Source: Sphingomonadales bacterium
GTDB taxonomy: Bacteria > Pseudomonadota > Alphaproteobacteria > Sphingomonadales > Sphingomonadaceae
DNA length: 64,000 bases
Assembly: GCA_016704425.1 (NCBI GenBank)
Contig: JADJAC010000010.1
Location: 365,501 to 429,500 of the forward strand
Direction of reading: 5' to 3'
Shown piece after piece: positions 6,320 to 15,619 of this stretch (positions within the stretch are counted from its first letter, which is position 1; each line of letters opens with the position of its first letter). A model generated the notes under the pieces. The model was not told where the DNA came from, made no database searches, and saw only the letters and a program-made list of their open reading frames with translations. Both the position numbers and the translations under genes were made by a program.

Positions 6320-7197
6320 GTGGCGAGGCGCTGATCAGCGCCTGGGGCGATCACCTTCGCCAGGACCGGCGGCGCTCGCTCCATACTGTCCGCGCCTATG
6401 TCGCAACAGCGGAACGGCTGCTGGCATTCCTCAGCGTCCATCAGGGCGGGCCGCCGCAGCTCGATGCGGTTGAAGCAGCCGATCTGCGCGCTTTTCTGGC
6501 GCGGCGGCGGATGGAGGGTCTGGGCAACGCCAGCGCCGCTCGGGAACTCTCGGCGATCCGGGGTTTTCTTGCCTTTGCCAGCGGCGCTGAAGCTGTACCG
6601 CGGCTCAAGGGGCCGCGCGTCAAGAAGGGGCTGCCGCGCGCCATTTCTCCGGCCGAAGCCATGTCACTGGCCGAAGATGTTGCGGATCAGGCGAGCGACA
6701 GCTGGATCGGCGCGCGTGACTGGGCGATCCTCCTCCTCCTTTATGGCGCCGGCCTGCGGATCAGCGAGGCCCTGGGCCTGACGGGCGCCGTCCTGCCGCT
6801 CGAACGCGTCCTGCGCGTGACCGGCAAGCGGAACAAGACCCGGATCGTGCCCTTGCTCACCCCTGTCGCCGACGCGATCAATGCCTATGTGGCGCTCTGC
6901 CCCTATCCGGCGACCAACGACCAGCCGCTCTTTCGCGGCAGCCGGGGTGGGCCTCTCAATCCTGCCATCATCCGCCGCTCGGTCCGGGCGGCGCGCACCC
7001 GGCTCGGCCTTGGCGAACGAACCACGCCGCATGCCCTGCGGCACAGCTTTGCAACGCATTTGCTTGCCGGAGGGGCCGACCTGCGCAGCCTGCAGGAACT
7101 GCTCGGCCATGCCAGTCTCAGCTCGACACAGATCTACACGTCAGTCGATGCGGCCTATCTGCTCGACGTATACCGGAACGCCCACCCCCGTGCGTGA
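6316..7197 (+). CDS. xerC: Tyrosine recombinase XerC
   Basis: A 293-residue site-specific recombinase if started at the GTG at 6316, which overlaps the transaldolase stop by 4 nt; an ATG at 6289 would add nine residues and lacks a better ribosome binding site. The N-terminal SAM-like DNA-binding domain (LRQDRRRSLHTVRAYVATAERLL cut into two helices) is followed by the catalytic domain with all key residues: Arg in GAGLRISEALGL, Lys in TGKRNKTR, HxxR in PHALRHSFATHLL, His in LLGHASLSSTQ and Tyr in IYTSV. XerC works with XerD at dif to resolve chromosome dimers. The housekeeping XerC form is likelier than a phage integrase, judging from length and motif wording. Confidence 0.9.
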   Translation: MSGEALISAWGDHLRQDRRRSLHTVRAYVATAERLLAFLSVHQGGPPQLDAVEAADLRAFLARRRMEGLGNASAARELSAIRGFLAFASGAEAVPRLKGPRVKKGLPRAISPAEAMSLAEDVADQASDSWIGARDWAILLLLYGAGLRISEALGLTGAVLPLERVLRVTGKRNKTRIVPLLTPVADAINAYVALCPYPATNDQPLFRGSRGGPLNPAIIRRSVRAARTRLGLGERTTPHALRHSFATHLLAGGADLRSLQELLGHASLSSTQIYTSVDAAYLLDVYRNAHPRA

Positions 7198-7202
7198 ATC
7201 CC

Positions 7203-7997
7203 CTAGTGGCTATGCCCCGATGAGGGATAGGCGAACTGCCGCATCAGGCCGGTGCGGTCGAATGGCTTCCATGTCCCTTCTTCCTGCGCCAGCCGATCAG
7301 CCACGGCATAGAGCACCACCGGATTGACGCCCAAGCCGCAATGGCTGCCATAGACGCGGATATTGTCCGTGAAGGCATCTTCGGGTTCGATGCAATTCTG
7401 CCAGGCGACCACGCCGTCTTCCTTGCTGAAAATCGCAGTCGACGGAACGGGCGGCGGAAGTTCGCTTTCGCGCAGTTGCTCGTCCACGCCCGGATCGTCG
7501 AGCCGATGCCCGGTAAAGCGCTGATAGGCGCGCCAGGCATTGGTCGCGCGCGGATCGCCGACAATGGGCGATCCCAGTGTGATGACCTGACGGACGAGAT
7601 CGGGGCGACGGCGCGAAAGCTGCCGCGCCATCATGCCGCCAAGACTCCAGCCGACAAGGCTGATCCTCTGCCCCGTCTTGGCATGAATTTCATCAAGGCG
7701 GGCGATCAGGTGCTCGCCTTCTTGCCCGATCGCCTTGGGCCCGAGATTGCGGCCAAGGTTCCAGCTATGCGCGTCATAGCCCATCCGGGTCAGGAACCGT
7801 CGGAGCAGCGATGTCGAACGATCGGTCGTGATAAATCCGGGCAGAACGAGTACCGGATGCCCGTCTCCCCGCGGCGCAGAAGCCAGGAGCGGTGCGGCCA
7901 TGGGGATCGAGCCAAGCTCCATCAAGGCCCGCACTGGCTCTGTCAGCGCCAGGAACAAAGATGGCGGCGCAACCCTATCTGTCTGATTATTCGGCAT
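7203..7997 (-). CDS. Alpha/beta hydrolase family protein
   Basis: A 264-residue alpha/beta hydrolase with the nucleophile elbow GWSLGG (Ser118), a probable acid in FSKEDGVV (Asp194) and a probable base in YGSHCGLGVNP (His219). The oxyanion region HPVLVLPGFITTD follows a proline-rich N-terminus with no signal peptide. The VLPGFITTD and SLLRRFL wording is typical of esterase/lipase-like proteins annotated only as alpha/beta hydrolases. Substrate is unknown. It converges on xerC with 5 nt between the stops. The start has a purine-rich GAGAGGG about 12 nt upstream. Confidence 0.75.
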   Translation of the reverse strand: MPNNQTDRVAPPSLFLALTEPVRALMELGSIPMAAPLLASAPRGDGHPVLVLPGFITTDRSTSLLRRFLTRMGYDAHSWNLGRNLGPKAIGQEGEHLIARLDEIHAKTGQRISLVGWSLGGMMARQLSRRRPDLVRQVITLGSPIVGDPRATNAWRAYQRFTGHRLDDPGVDEQLRESELPPPVPSTAIFSKEDGVVAWQNCIEPEDAFTDNIRVYGSHCGLGVNPVVLYAVADRLAQEEGTWKPFDRTGLMRQFAYPSSGHSH

Positions 7998-8060
7998 TAT
8001 TTATGTTTTCCCTCTCCGGAGCGGACATGCTGCTTGGTTTTTTGACACTGCGCAAGCTTT

Positions 8061-9020
8061 TTAGCTCGCCCTGTCAGCGAGCGCCGCCTTCAGCTTCTCG
8101 GGATTGTAGAGCGATTGCCGTTCGTGGAGGATGAGCGGATCTGCCCAGCGGCGGGTTGCGGTCCAGCGTCGATGGACCGCATCCACCGGACCGGTCAGGT
8201 CACCGCCGTCGCGCAGCTGCTGCTGGATTTGCGCCAGCGCGATACCGGCTTCATCAAGGGTCGCGCGCGGTCCTTCCAGCCCCTTGGCCTGAAAACGCGC
8301 ATCAATCTCTCCCAGGATTGAGCGCGCACCCCGCAGCATCGCGATTGCCGTTTCGGGATCATGATCGACCAGCGCGGTTTCCGCAGCGCCGAGCGCCAGA
8401 AAATAATCGGCCAGCGCATTGGCCAATCCATAGGGCTGGTCGTGCCGCGAGGGGCAGTGTGCCGGATCGAGCGCCCGGACGTAGCTGGCAAGACCTTTCA
8501 GGATGGCAGGCGATGGCGGCACACCGTCGAATTCCTCGACAATCAGGCCGCGGATGAAAGCCTCGAGGCCACGTCCATCCACGCGCGAGATTTTCGGTAT
8601 GTCAAAGGTCAGATCAGGGATGGGCTTCGGATTGGCAATCCCGTCGCCACGATGCGAGCTCATCAGGGACGACGTTACATCCGCCGTACCCGGCGCACCC
8701 GACAGGCGGGGAAAATGAAACCCTGGATTGCCGCGCCCGCCACGATGGCAGCTCATGCAACTGAGCCCGGCCCGCGCTGCCTGCCCGCCAAGCAGCATCG
8801 GGTCGCGAAACGCGACCGTGCCATAAACAAGCGAGACAATGTCCGGCGAATCCTCCGGCAGGCATTCCTCCGGCCGGGTCGTCAGCAGGTGCAGCCGCTG
8901 CGAAGCGACAAGCCAGTTCGCTTCCCGGATCGGCAGGGGGGCGCTTGCTCGCGCGCCAGCACATGCCATGACAGTGAGGGCAAAAACCCTCAGGAGTGCG
9001 GCGAGTGGCCTGCCGCGATC
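8061..9020 (-). CDS. Secreted monohaem cytochrome c-like protein
   Basis: The protein carries a single haem-binding CMSCH motif (about residues 88-92) after a signal peptide (LAALLRVFALTVMACAGARA), so it should be a periplasmic c-type cytochrome. A GGRGNPGFHFPRLSG segment follows; the C-terminal half is helical and unrecognised, ending in LYNPEKLKAAL. The start is uncertain. A TTG at 9020 has GGAGGA 9 nt upstream and gives a good signal peptide. An ATG at 9062 would overlap the upstream gene by 73 nt, and the ATG at 8969 would cut the signal peptide. Overlap with the TPR gene (stop at 8990) suggests co-translation and a joint function, perhaps in respiratory electron transfer; that is inference. 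Confidence 0.65.
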   Translation of the reverse strand, partial: DRGRPLAALLRVFALTVMACAGARASAPLPIREANWLVASQRLHLLTTRPEECLPEDSPDIVSLVYGTVAFRDPMLLGGQAARAGLSCMSCHRGGRGNPGFHFPRLSGAPGTADVTSSLMSSHRGDGIANPKPIPDLTFDIPKISRVDGRGLEAFIRGLIVEEFDGVPPSPAILKGLASYVRALDPAHCPSRHDQPYGLANALADYFLALGAAETALVDHDPETAIAMLRGARSILGEIDARFQAKGLEGPRATLDEAGIALAQIQQQLRDGGDLTGPVDAVHRRWTATRRWADPLILHERQSLYNPEKLKAALADRAS

Positions 9021-9916
9021 CAACGCCGCAATTCCTCCGCCTCGGCACAGCCGAATCGGCATTGTGCGTCCAATGCCGCCAATTTGAGCCTGGCCCCGGC
9101 CAGGTCTCCGCGTTCGACCATCAGTTCGCCATAATATTCCGTCGCGCCACGATGGTTCGGGGCAACGGCCAGCGCCGCCAGATAATAGCTCTCAGCAGCA
9201 TCGAACCGCTTGAGCTTGCGGTTGGCAAAACCGAGATAGGTCAGGATGTCCGGGTGCGGCCCGAAGCTGGCCTGCGCTGCCTTGAGCGCCGCAATCGCAG
9301 CCTCATAGCGACGCTCGTTGATCAGGCCGACTGCATCGAGGTAGAGCGCATCGCCTTTGTCCGCGCTTGCGAACAACAGGCTTTGCCCTGGCCGCAGAGC
9401 CGCCGTGGGTGCCGCTGCAATCGCGGCGGAGATTGCGTCGATGGCGCTCTGGAGTTCAGCCGCTGTCGGACACGTTGTCGCACAGGCTGTAGCCTTGGCC
9501 TGAAGTGCCGCGAGCGCCGCCTCCGCTTTGGGCTTGTCGCCGGTCTTGGCATAGCTCACGCCCAGCCCTCGCCACGCATTGGTCATGTTGGGATCGATCT
9601 TGGTCGCCTTTTCGAAGAATTTCCGCGCCCCCTTCCAGTCGCCAAGGCCCTCCCTGGCCATACCGGCAAGAAGGTTTGTATTGGCGTCGCGCGGAGCGCT
9701 GGCCAGTACCCGGTCGAACGCTGTCCGGGCGGCCTTGAAATCGTTCGCCTTGAGCGCTGCGATGCCCTTCGAATATTCAACGACAGGATCATATTGCGGC
9801 GCACTGTCGCTCGGGAAGCTCCCGCCACCACCGCCGCCGCCACTCCCGGCCGCAAGAAGCGGGCTTGCCATCAAGCATAAGGCAATCGCCGTCAGGGGGA
9901 AAACGAGTTTCCGCAT
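8990..9916 (-). CDS. Periplasmic TPR-repeat protein
   Basis: A 308-residue exported protein: signal peptide MRKLVFPLTAIALCLMASPL ending LAA, a Gly-rich segment, then TPR units (YSKGIAALKANDFKAARTAF; NLLAGMAREGLGDWKGARKF; YLGFANRKLKRFDAAESYYL). Cysteine pairs occur in ATACATTCPT and near the end in CRFGCAEAEEL. The ATG at 9916 is chosen because GGAGGAGGA lies directly upstream; the ATG at 9931 would add five residues. TPR proteins scaffold protein complexes; here the overlapping cytochrome gene downstream is the obvious candidate partner. Confidence 0.8.
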   Translation of the reverse strand: MRKLVFPLTAIALCLMASPLLAAGSGGGGGGGSFPSDSAPQYDPVVEYSKGIAALKANDFKAARTAFDRVLASAPRDANTNLLAGMAREGLGDWKGARKFFEKATKIDPNMTNAWRGLGVSYAKTGDKPKAEAALAALQAKATACATTCPTAAELQSAIDAISAAIAAAPTAALRPGQSLLFASADKGDALYLDAVGLINERRYEAAIAALKAAQASFGPHPDILTYLGFANRKLKRFDAAESYYLAALAVAPNHRGATEYYGELMVERGDLAGARLKLAALDAQCRFGCAEAEELRRWIAAGHSPHS

Positions 9917-10020
9917 ATATTCCTCCTCCATCCCGCCTTTGTGGCTTATGAGGGATTCGTCCTATCAGAGGCGAAGGTTACGCCTCTCTGGGCGAGGGGA
10001 CAAGCGGGAGAAACAGGAGT

Positions 10021-11682
10021 TCAGCGGCAGTTGCTTGCCCCCCCTGCAATCAGATCGAGACAACGGCCGTCAATTTCCGACGATGGCACATCGAGCCCGA
10101 TCAGGCTGGCAAGAGTCGGCAGGATATCGACAGTCTCGACTGCATTCGGCTGTTCGAACCCGGTCATGCCCTTCCACCAGAACAGGATCGGGACCCTCCG
10201 GTCATAGCCCCAGGGCGATCCATGCGTGGCGACAAAGCCCGGCCCGCCAGCAGGGATCGGCGTCACATAGGGCTTCAGAAGAACGACAAAATCGCCTGAC
10301 CGCTCAGGATCGAAACCCGCCTTGACCCGGTCGAGCAGCGACCATTCATCGACAGGCGCAGACGGGGCGGGCGCCGCAGCAATATCCGCTGCCGTGAAGA
10401 CGGCGGCCACCTGCGGATTTTGGCGATAGGCCGAAACAGCGGCCTGCAAGACGTCCGCCCGCTTCTCTACAGGCACTGCCGGAGAGAGATAAATGTCCCC
10501 AAATGTCGAACGCCCGAGCAGCGCGTTATCGGCAAGGCCAAAGCGGGGCGCAAGCGCCGCTCCGACTGCCTTCGCCGAAAGTGCTGCGTCCACGCGCTGC
10601 GCGGAAGGGAGCGCGTCTTCCCGGTTGCGTTCAGGGGCGTCATGGCCGCCGTGATCGGCTGTCAGCACCACGGCATAGGGCATCTTCGCCTTGTCGAGTG
10701 CCGCAAACAGCCGCCCCAGCGTCGCATCGAGCGCATGGATTTGCGCGCACATCTCGGGGCCCTCGGTGCCAAAGCCATGCCCGGCATAATCAGTCGCCGA
10801 AAAGCTGACCGCAAGCACATCGGTTCCGCTGCCGCGGCCGAGCTTCATTTCGTTGAACGCTGCAAGTGTTGCATCGAGCGTCAGCGCATCGAACTCCGCT
10901 GTTGCGCGCCAGCCACGCTCGTCCCCCGCCTTGCGCAAGGCAAGCCGACCGATCTTCATCGACGGGGAAATGGCAATTTCGCGTTCCTGCCCGGCGCAAT
11001 CCGTTGGCAGCTTGACAGCGACCGGCTTTGCAATGGCCGCGGTTGCCCGAGCATTGACGGCGGCAAGACCTGCAGGAACCCCTGCAAGCCTGTCCTTGTA
11101 ACTTGTGAAGCTCTTGCCGTCCCACCAGATCTCCAGATCGGCGTCATGGCCGCCCATCATTACGGCTGCACGATCCTTGCCCGAAACGGCAACGACGCGC
11201 GTTCCAGGAAAGGCGCGCTTCATCCGGTCTCCCAGCGTCGGCACTTTCAGATGATGGGGCGATACGGTGTAGTTGCCCGAATTGCTTCCCGGCAGGCTCG
11301 CATCCTCGGCGCAATAGACCTCATAGCTGGCCTTCCCGGCGCTGTCGGTGCGCGGCGCGCGCGGGTTCTGCCAGTCGTTGGCGATAATCCCAGTGCGCGC
11401 CGGACGGCTGCCGGTCAGGATGGTCGAATGTCCAGGGCAGGTTTCGGTTGCAGCATGGCTCTGATGGCCGCGTGCAAAAACGACGCCTTTGCCAAGTCGG
11501 GCAAGGCCGCCGGTTACACGGCCCCGATATTCGTTGAACAGGTCGGAAGAAAACTGATCCACCGCAATTGCGACAATGAGCTTCGGCGCGACAGCGGCCG
11601 ACGCTGCGGCCTCTTTCGCGCTGGCTGGATTTGCCGCCATCGACAAGGCAAACATCACGCCGACCAGAAGGATTTTCCTCAC
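10021..11682 (-). CDS. Alkaline phosphatase family protein (PafA/nucleotide pyrophosphatase-like)
   Basis: A 553-residue exported metallo-phosphatase. The signal peptide is VRKILLVGVMFALSMAANPA with ASA. Motifs of the PafA-type alkaline phosphatase superfamily follow in order: LIVAIAVDQFSSDLF with the first metal Asp, TETCPGHSTILTG with the nucleophile Thr, SATDYAGHGFG, LTADHGGHD, and VATHGSPWGYDRRVPI with the last metal His. It would hydrolyse phosphate mono- or diesters in the periplasm. The GTG at 11682 is chosen because GGAG lies 8 nt upstream and the signal peptide begins there; the ATG at 11742 would add an unlikely leader. The gene is divergent from dsbD, with about 70 nt between starts. 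Confidence 0.83.
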   Translation of the reverse strand: MRKILLVGVMFALSMAANPASAKEAAASAAVAPKLIVAIAVDQFSSDLFNEYRGRVTGGLARLGKGVVFARGHQSHAATETCPGHSTILTGSRPARTGIIANDWQNPRAPRTDSAGKASYEVYCAEDASLPGSNSGNYTVSPHHLKVPTLGDRMKRAFPGTRVVAVSGKDRAAVMMGGHDADLEIWWDGKSFTSYKDRLAGVPAGLAAVNARATAAIAKPVAVKLPTDCAGQEREIAISPSMKIGRLALRKAGDERGWRATAEFDALTLDATLAAFNEMKLGRGSGTDVLAVSFSATDYAGHGFGTEGPEMCAQIHALDATLGRLFAALDKAKMPYAVVLTADHGGHDAPERNREDALPSAQRVDAALSAKAVGAALAPRFGLADNALLGRSTFGDIYLSPAVPVEKRADVLQAAVSAYRQNPQVAAVFTAADIAAAPAPSAPVDEWSLLDRVKAGFDPERSGDFVVLLKPYVTPIPAGGPGFVATHGSPWGYDRRVPILFWWKGMTGFEQPNAVETVDILPTLASLIGLDVPSSEIDGRCLDLIAGGASNCR

Positions 11683-11751
11683 CCTGTAACTCCGCTTTGT
11701 GTTCAACCGAAACAGGCTATAGCGCTGCCCGTTATGCAACAAGGATTTTTG

Positions 11752-13770
11752 ATGGACTGGCTTCGTTGCGGTCTGATGACACTGGTCGCGACGCTCTGCG
11801 CGCTTTCAACACCGGTATCAGCCCAGAACCATATCAAGGCCGCTCTCGTTGCAGAGTCTTCAGAACCTGCCCCTGGCAAAGCGGTCACGATTGCCATCCT
11901 CATGCAGCCCGAGCAGGGCTGGCACGGCTATTGGCAGAATCCGGGAGACGCCGGCCTGTCCGCCCAACTGCGCTGGACCCTGCCGAACGGCGCGGCCGTC
12001 AGCGCCCCGCGTTACCCCGTGCCCGAACGGCTGGTGATCGCGGACCTGATGAACCATGTCTACAACACAGAACATGCCCTGCTCGCAACGCTGACGATTC
12101 CTCCCCATCTGGCCAAAGGCACCAGATTGCCGCTGCGCCTGTCAATCGACCGGCTGGCTTGCACCGACAAGATCTGCGTGCCCGAACATGACGACCTCGC
12201 ACTTGACCTCACCGTCGGCGACGGCGCGATCGCCGCAGCCGATCGTGCGCGGTTCGACGCATGGCGTATGAAACTGCCACGCCCGCTGGGCAGCGTCGCG
12301 CATTTTCAGATTGAAGGCCCCGCGATCCGCATCGGCATCCCCTATCCCGCCAACCGCCCGGCGACCGATCCCTGGTTCTTTTCCACGAGCGAAAATGCCC
12401 TGAACTATGCCGCACCCCAGAAGGTCAGCCGTGTTGGCGACATGCTGGTGATCGAAACCTCAAAGGCGAGCTATGGCTTTGCCAGCCCAAAGACGCTTGA
12501 AGGCGTTGTTGCGCTTGGCAAGGGCGAGGGACTGACTGTCTCCGCAGTGCCCGGCACAGTCGAAAAGGGCGGCAGCGATACAGGCCTTCTGGCCCTTGTC
12601 CTTGCACTCGGCGGCGCAATCCTTGGCGGGCTGATCCTCAATGTCATGCCATGCGTCTTTCCGGTGATCAGCCTCAAGGCGATCAGTCTCGCGCGCGCCG
12701 GAAGCATTGATGAAGGCGAAGCGAAGCGAGAAGCGCTGGCCTATGCTGCTGGTGTCATCGCAACCTGCCTGGCCCTCGGCGGCGCACTGCTCGCCCTGCG
12801 CGCTGGAGGCACTCAGGTGGGTTGGGCCTTCCAATTGCAGGACCCGCGCGTGATCCTTTTCCTCACTTTGCTGGCCAGCGCCATCACACTGAGCCTCATG
12901 GGCCTGTTCCATTTGCGGAGCTACGGCGGAGGCGATGCGCTGGCATCGAAGGGCGGTATCACCGGCGCCTTCTGGACAGGCGTTCTTGCAGCGTTTGTCG
13001 CAACGCCCTGCACCGGGCCTTTCATGGCTGCTGCACTGGGTGCCGCGCTTGTCCTTCCTGTTCCGGCCGCGCTCGCGATCTTCGCCGGGTTGGGCCTTGG
13101 CCTTGCCTTGCCGTTCCTCGGGCTCGGCTTTGTTCCGGCGCTTCGCCGGATGGTGCCAAAGCCCGGCGCATGGATGGCGACCTTCCAGCGCATCCTTGCC
13201 ATCCCGATGGCCCTGACGGTCGCTGCGCTTCTCTGGTTGCTCTGGCGCCAGACGGGACAAACAGGCCTGAACATCGGCATTGCCGGATCGGTGCTTGTTG
13301 GACTTCTTGGCTGGATCGGTGGACGGCGTCGGCCGCTCGGGGTGGTTGCACTTACCGGCTTTGCAGCAGTCTCGGCGGGCGCTGCTTATGCCATGCCCTT
13401 CCTGTTCACGCTGGCGCCTGCCCACACCGCGGTTATGGGCGCAGAGCCGTTTTCGGAAGGCCGCCTGACCACGTTGCGCAAGGCCAATACGCCTGTTTTT
13501 CTCTATTTCACGGCGGATTGGTGCCTGACCTGCAAGGTCAATGAAAAGGCCGCAATCGATCGCGCCGAAACCAAGGCCGCGTTTGACAAGGCAGGCGTGA
13601 CCGTGATGGTCGGGGACTGGACCAATGGCGATCCGGAGATCACGCGCTTCCTCGAAGCACACGGCCGATCAGGCGTGCCGCTTTACCTCTGGTATGCGAA
13701 AGGCATGGCAGAACCGGTCGAACTGCCGCAAGTGCTGACGACGGGGACGCTGACTGCGCTGGTCAATTAG
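11752..13770 (+). CDS. dsbD: Protein-disulfide reductase DsbD family
   Basis: A 672-residue membrane protein with three parts: signal peptide and N-terminal periplasmic immunoglobulin-like domain (HGYWQNPGDAGL; LACTDKICVPEHD), a multi-span core with MPCVFPV (Cys301) and VATPCTGPFMAAALG (Cys420), and a C-terminal thioredoxin domain with the redox pair WCLTC (residues 590-594). This is the full DsbD layout: electrons from cytoplasmic thioredoxin pass to periplasmic targets, including cytochrome c maturation partners. The ATG at 11752 has AAGGA 6 nt upstream; an ATG at 11734 lacks one. The stop overlaps the end of the converging amidohydrolase gene by 8 nt. Confidence 0.92.
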   Translation: MDWLRCGLMTLVATLCALSTPVSAQNHIKAALVAESSEPAPGKAVTIAILMQPEQGWHGYWQNPGDAGLSAQLRWTLPNGAAVSAPRYPVPERLVIADLMNHVYNTEHALLATLTIPPHLAKGTRLPLRLSIDRLACTDKICVPEHDDLALDLTVGDGAIAAADRARFDAWRMKLPRPLGSVAHFQIEGPAIRIGIPYPANRPATDPWFFSTSENALNYAAPQKVSRVGDMLVIETSKASYGFASPKTLEGVVALGKGEGLTVSAVPGTVEKGGSDTGLLALVLALGGAILGGLILNVMPCVFPVISLKAISLARAGSIDEGEAKREALAYAAGVIATCLALGGALLALRAGGTQVGWAFQLQDPRVILFLTLLASAITLSLMGLFHLRSYGGGDALASKGGITGAFWTGVLAAFVATPCTGPFMAAALGAALVLPVPAALAIFAGLGLGLALPFLGLGFVPALRRMVPKPGAWMATFQRILAIPMALTVAALLWLLWRQTGQTGLNIGIAGSVLVGLLGWIGGRRRPLGVVALTGFAAVSAGAAYAMPFLFTLAPAHTAVMGAEPFSEGRLTTLRKANTPVFLYFTADWCLTCKVNEKAAIDRAETKAAFDKAGVTVMVGDWTNGDPEITRFLEAHGRSGVPLYLWYAKGMAEPVELPQVLTTGTLTALVN

Positions 13771-15499
13771 GCCGCGAAAAGACTTTCCGTCCGGCCACCC
13801 AGGTTTCCAGCACTTTTGTCGCGCGGAGTTCGGCAGGGGTCGCCAGCATGGGATCCCGGTCGACCAAGATGAAATCGGCCCAAAGACCGGGTGCCAGCCG
13901 ACCGAGCTTGCTTTCCGCGAATGCGGCATAGGCCGCACCGGTCGTAAAGCCCGCGAGCGCCTCTTCGCGCGAGATCCGTTCCTGTGGCTGCCAACCGCCA
14001 AAGGGTTCGCCCTTTGCATCCTCGCGGGTGATTGCGGCAGCAAGCCCGGCAAAGGGGTCCGGGCTTTCAACCGGTGTATCCGACCCAAAGGCAAGACGCG
14101 CTCCGGAGGTCAGGAAGCTCTTCCAGGCATAGGCCCCTTTCAGCCGCGCCGGGCCAAGTCGCGCTTCGGCCATGGTCCGGTCGCTCGTCTGGTGGACCGG
14201 CTGCATCGAGGCAATCACGCCCAGCTGCGCCAAGCGCGGGATATCGGCCGGATCGACGATCTGCGCATGTTCGATCCGCCAGCGCCGGTCACCCTTGTAG
14301 GTTGATTGCAGTTCGGAATAGGCATCGAGTGCTTGCGCATTAGCCGCATCGCCAATGGCGTGGATTGCAATCTGGTATCCGTCGAGCGCCGCCCGACTCA
14401 TGATGTTCCTGAGCTTCGTATCCTCGACAAACTGGAGCCCATGATTGCCCGGTGCATCGGCATAGGGCGCCTTCAGCCAGGCACCGCGAGAGCCCAGCGC
14501 ACCGTCGGCATAGAGCTTCACCCCGCCCATGCGCAATCGGTCCCCATAAAGCCAGGGCGTGGGAGCATTGCCGCCAATCACAAGGATCGGATCGAGCCCC
14601 TTTGAATAGGCAAAGATCCGAATATTCAGCCAGCCGCCATCGCCTGCCCGGCGGAAGCTGGACCAGTCTTCAAGGCTTGTGCCCATATCGGCGATCCCGG
14701 TGATGCCAAACGCAAGCAGCGCGTCCTGTGCCTTGATCAAGGCCTGATCGCGATCGCGCGCCAGCGGCTGGGGAATGGCCTTTTCTATCAAATCCTTTGC
14801 CGCATCGACGAAGATGCCACTTGGCTTTCCGCCAACCATCTCGATCCGCCCGCCGGATGGCGAGACGGACTTTGCCGTCACGCCAGCTTCGGCCAACGCC
14901 GCACTGTTTGCCCAGCCAGCATGCGTGTCGACCCGCTCAAGCCAGACCGGCTTGTCCGCAACGACAGCGTCCAGTTCTGCTGCCGTCGGGAACCGCCCCA
15001 GCCCCCAACGCTCCTGGTTCCAGCCGCGCCCTATGATCCACCGCCGATTGGCATGATCGCGCGCATAGGCTGCGATCTTGCCCTGCGCTTCGGCGAGAGA
15101 ATTGGTGTCGGACAGATCAAGTGTCAGTGCCTGGAACCCCAGCAGCATGACATGGCCGTGTGCATCGATCAGGCCGGGCAGCATCGTCCGCCCCTTGCCG
15201 TCGATCCGGTAGTCTGGTCGATAAGGGGCGGGAGCCGCTTGCCCCTTCTTCACTTTCCGCGCCGGCTCAGATGGCGGCGCGGGCGCTGTCATCAGGCGCA
15301 CGATCTTTCCGTCATTGCCCATCACCAGGCCCGAAAACCGGACAACATGGCCCGCCTCGTCCAGCGTGATGCCATTCACATTGTCGATCAATGTATCGGC
15401 GGCCGCCGGGGTGGCAAAGAGGAGCGCAAGGCCGGCAAGCAAGATCCCCCTCGCGATTGCAGGCGGGGCTGGGGGCAGGCTTGAGCAAAGAACACGCAT
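13763..15499 (-). CDS. Exported amidohydrolase family protein
   Basis: A 578-residue protein with a signal peptide (IARGILLAGLALLFATPAAA) and the amidohydrolase (YtcJ-like, amidohydrolase_3) layout: LPGLIDAHGHVML with the metal-binding HxH, WIIGRGWNQERWG, MGGVKLYADGALGSRGAWL, IHAIGDAAN, RIEHAQIV and LAFGSDTPVESPDPFAGL with the late Asp. The family hydrolyses C-N bonds in varied small molecules; no substrate can be named. The ATG at 15499 follows a G-rich stretch and opens the signal peptide; a much longer upstream reading is out of keeping with the family. It converges on dsbD with an 8-nt overlap. Confidence 0.85.
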   Translation of the reverse strand: MRVLCSSLPPAPPAIARGILLAGLALLFATPAAADTLIDNVNGITLDEAGHVVRFSGLVMGNDGKIVRLMTAPAPPSEPARKVKKGQAAPAPYRPDYRIDGKGRTMLPGLIDAHGHVMLLGFQALTLDLSDTNSLAEAQGKIAAYARDHANRRWIIGRGWNQERWGLGRFPTAAELDAVVADKPVWLERVDTHAGWANSAALAEAGVTAKSVSPSGGRIEMVGGKPSGIFVDAAKDLIEKAIPQPLARDRDQALIKAQDALLAFGITGIADMGTSLEDWSSFRRAGDGGWLNIRIFAYSKGLDPILVIGGNAPTPWLYGDRLRMGGVKLYADGALGSRGAWLKAPYADAPGNHGLQFVEDTKLRNIMSRAALDGYQIAIHAIGDAANAQALDAYSELQSTYKGDRRWRIEHAQIVDPADIPRLAQLGVIASMQPVHQTSDRTMAEARLGPARLKGAYAWKSFLTSGARLAFGSDTPVESPDPFAGLAAAITREDAKGEPFGGWQPQERISREEALAGFTTGAAYAAFAESKLGRLAPGLWADFILVDRDPMLATPAELRATKVLETWVAGRKVFSRPN

Positions 15500-15619
15500 C
15501 CCCCGATCATGCCTGCCTTGTGCCCCTCCCGCAAGCATGCTTCCCTTTGCACCTGTGCCCAGCAGACATAGGATGCCGCAAACGACTCGAGCCAGCGTGC
15601 CGGAAGGGAAAGAAGGACC

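Noticed and set aside
9967..9987. 7-bp hairpin between the TPR and phosphatase genes
   Set aside because: It lacks a T tract and lies close to the TPR ribosome binding region; too weak to call a terminator.
10420..11751. Long upstream extension of the dsbD frame (over 400 codons)
   Set aside because: It is antisense to the phosphatase gene, has no family character, and a signal peptide with a Shine-Dalgarno begins at 11752.
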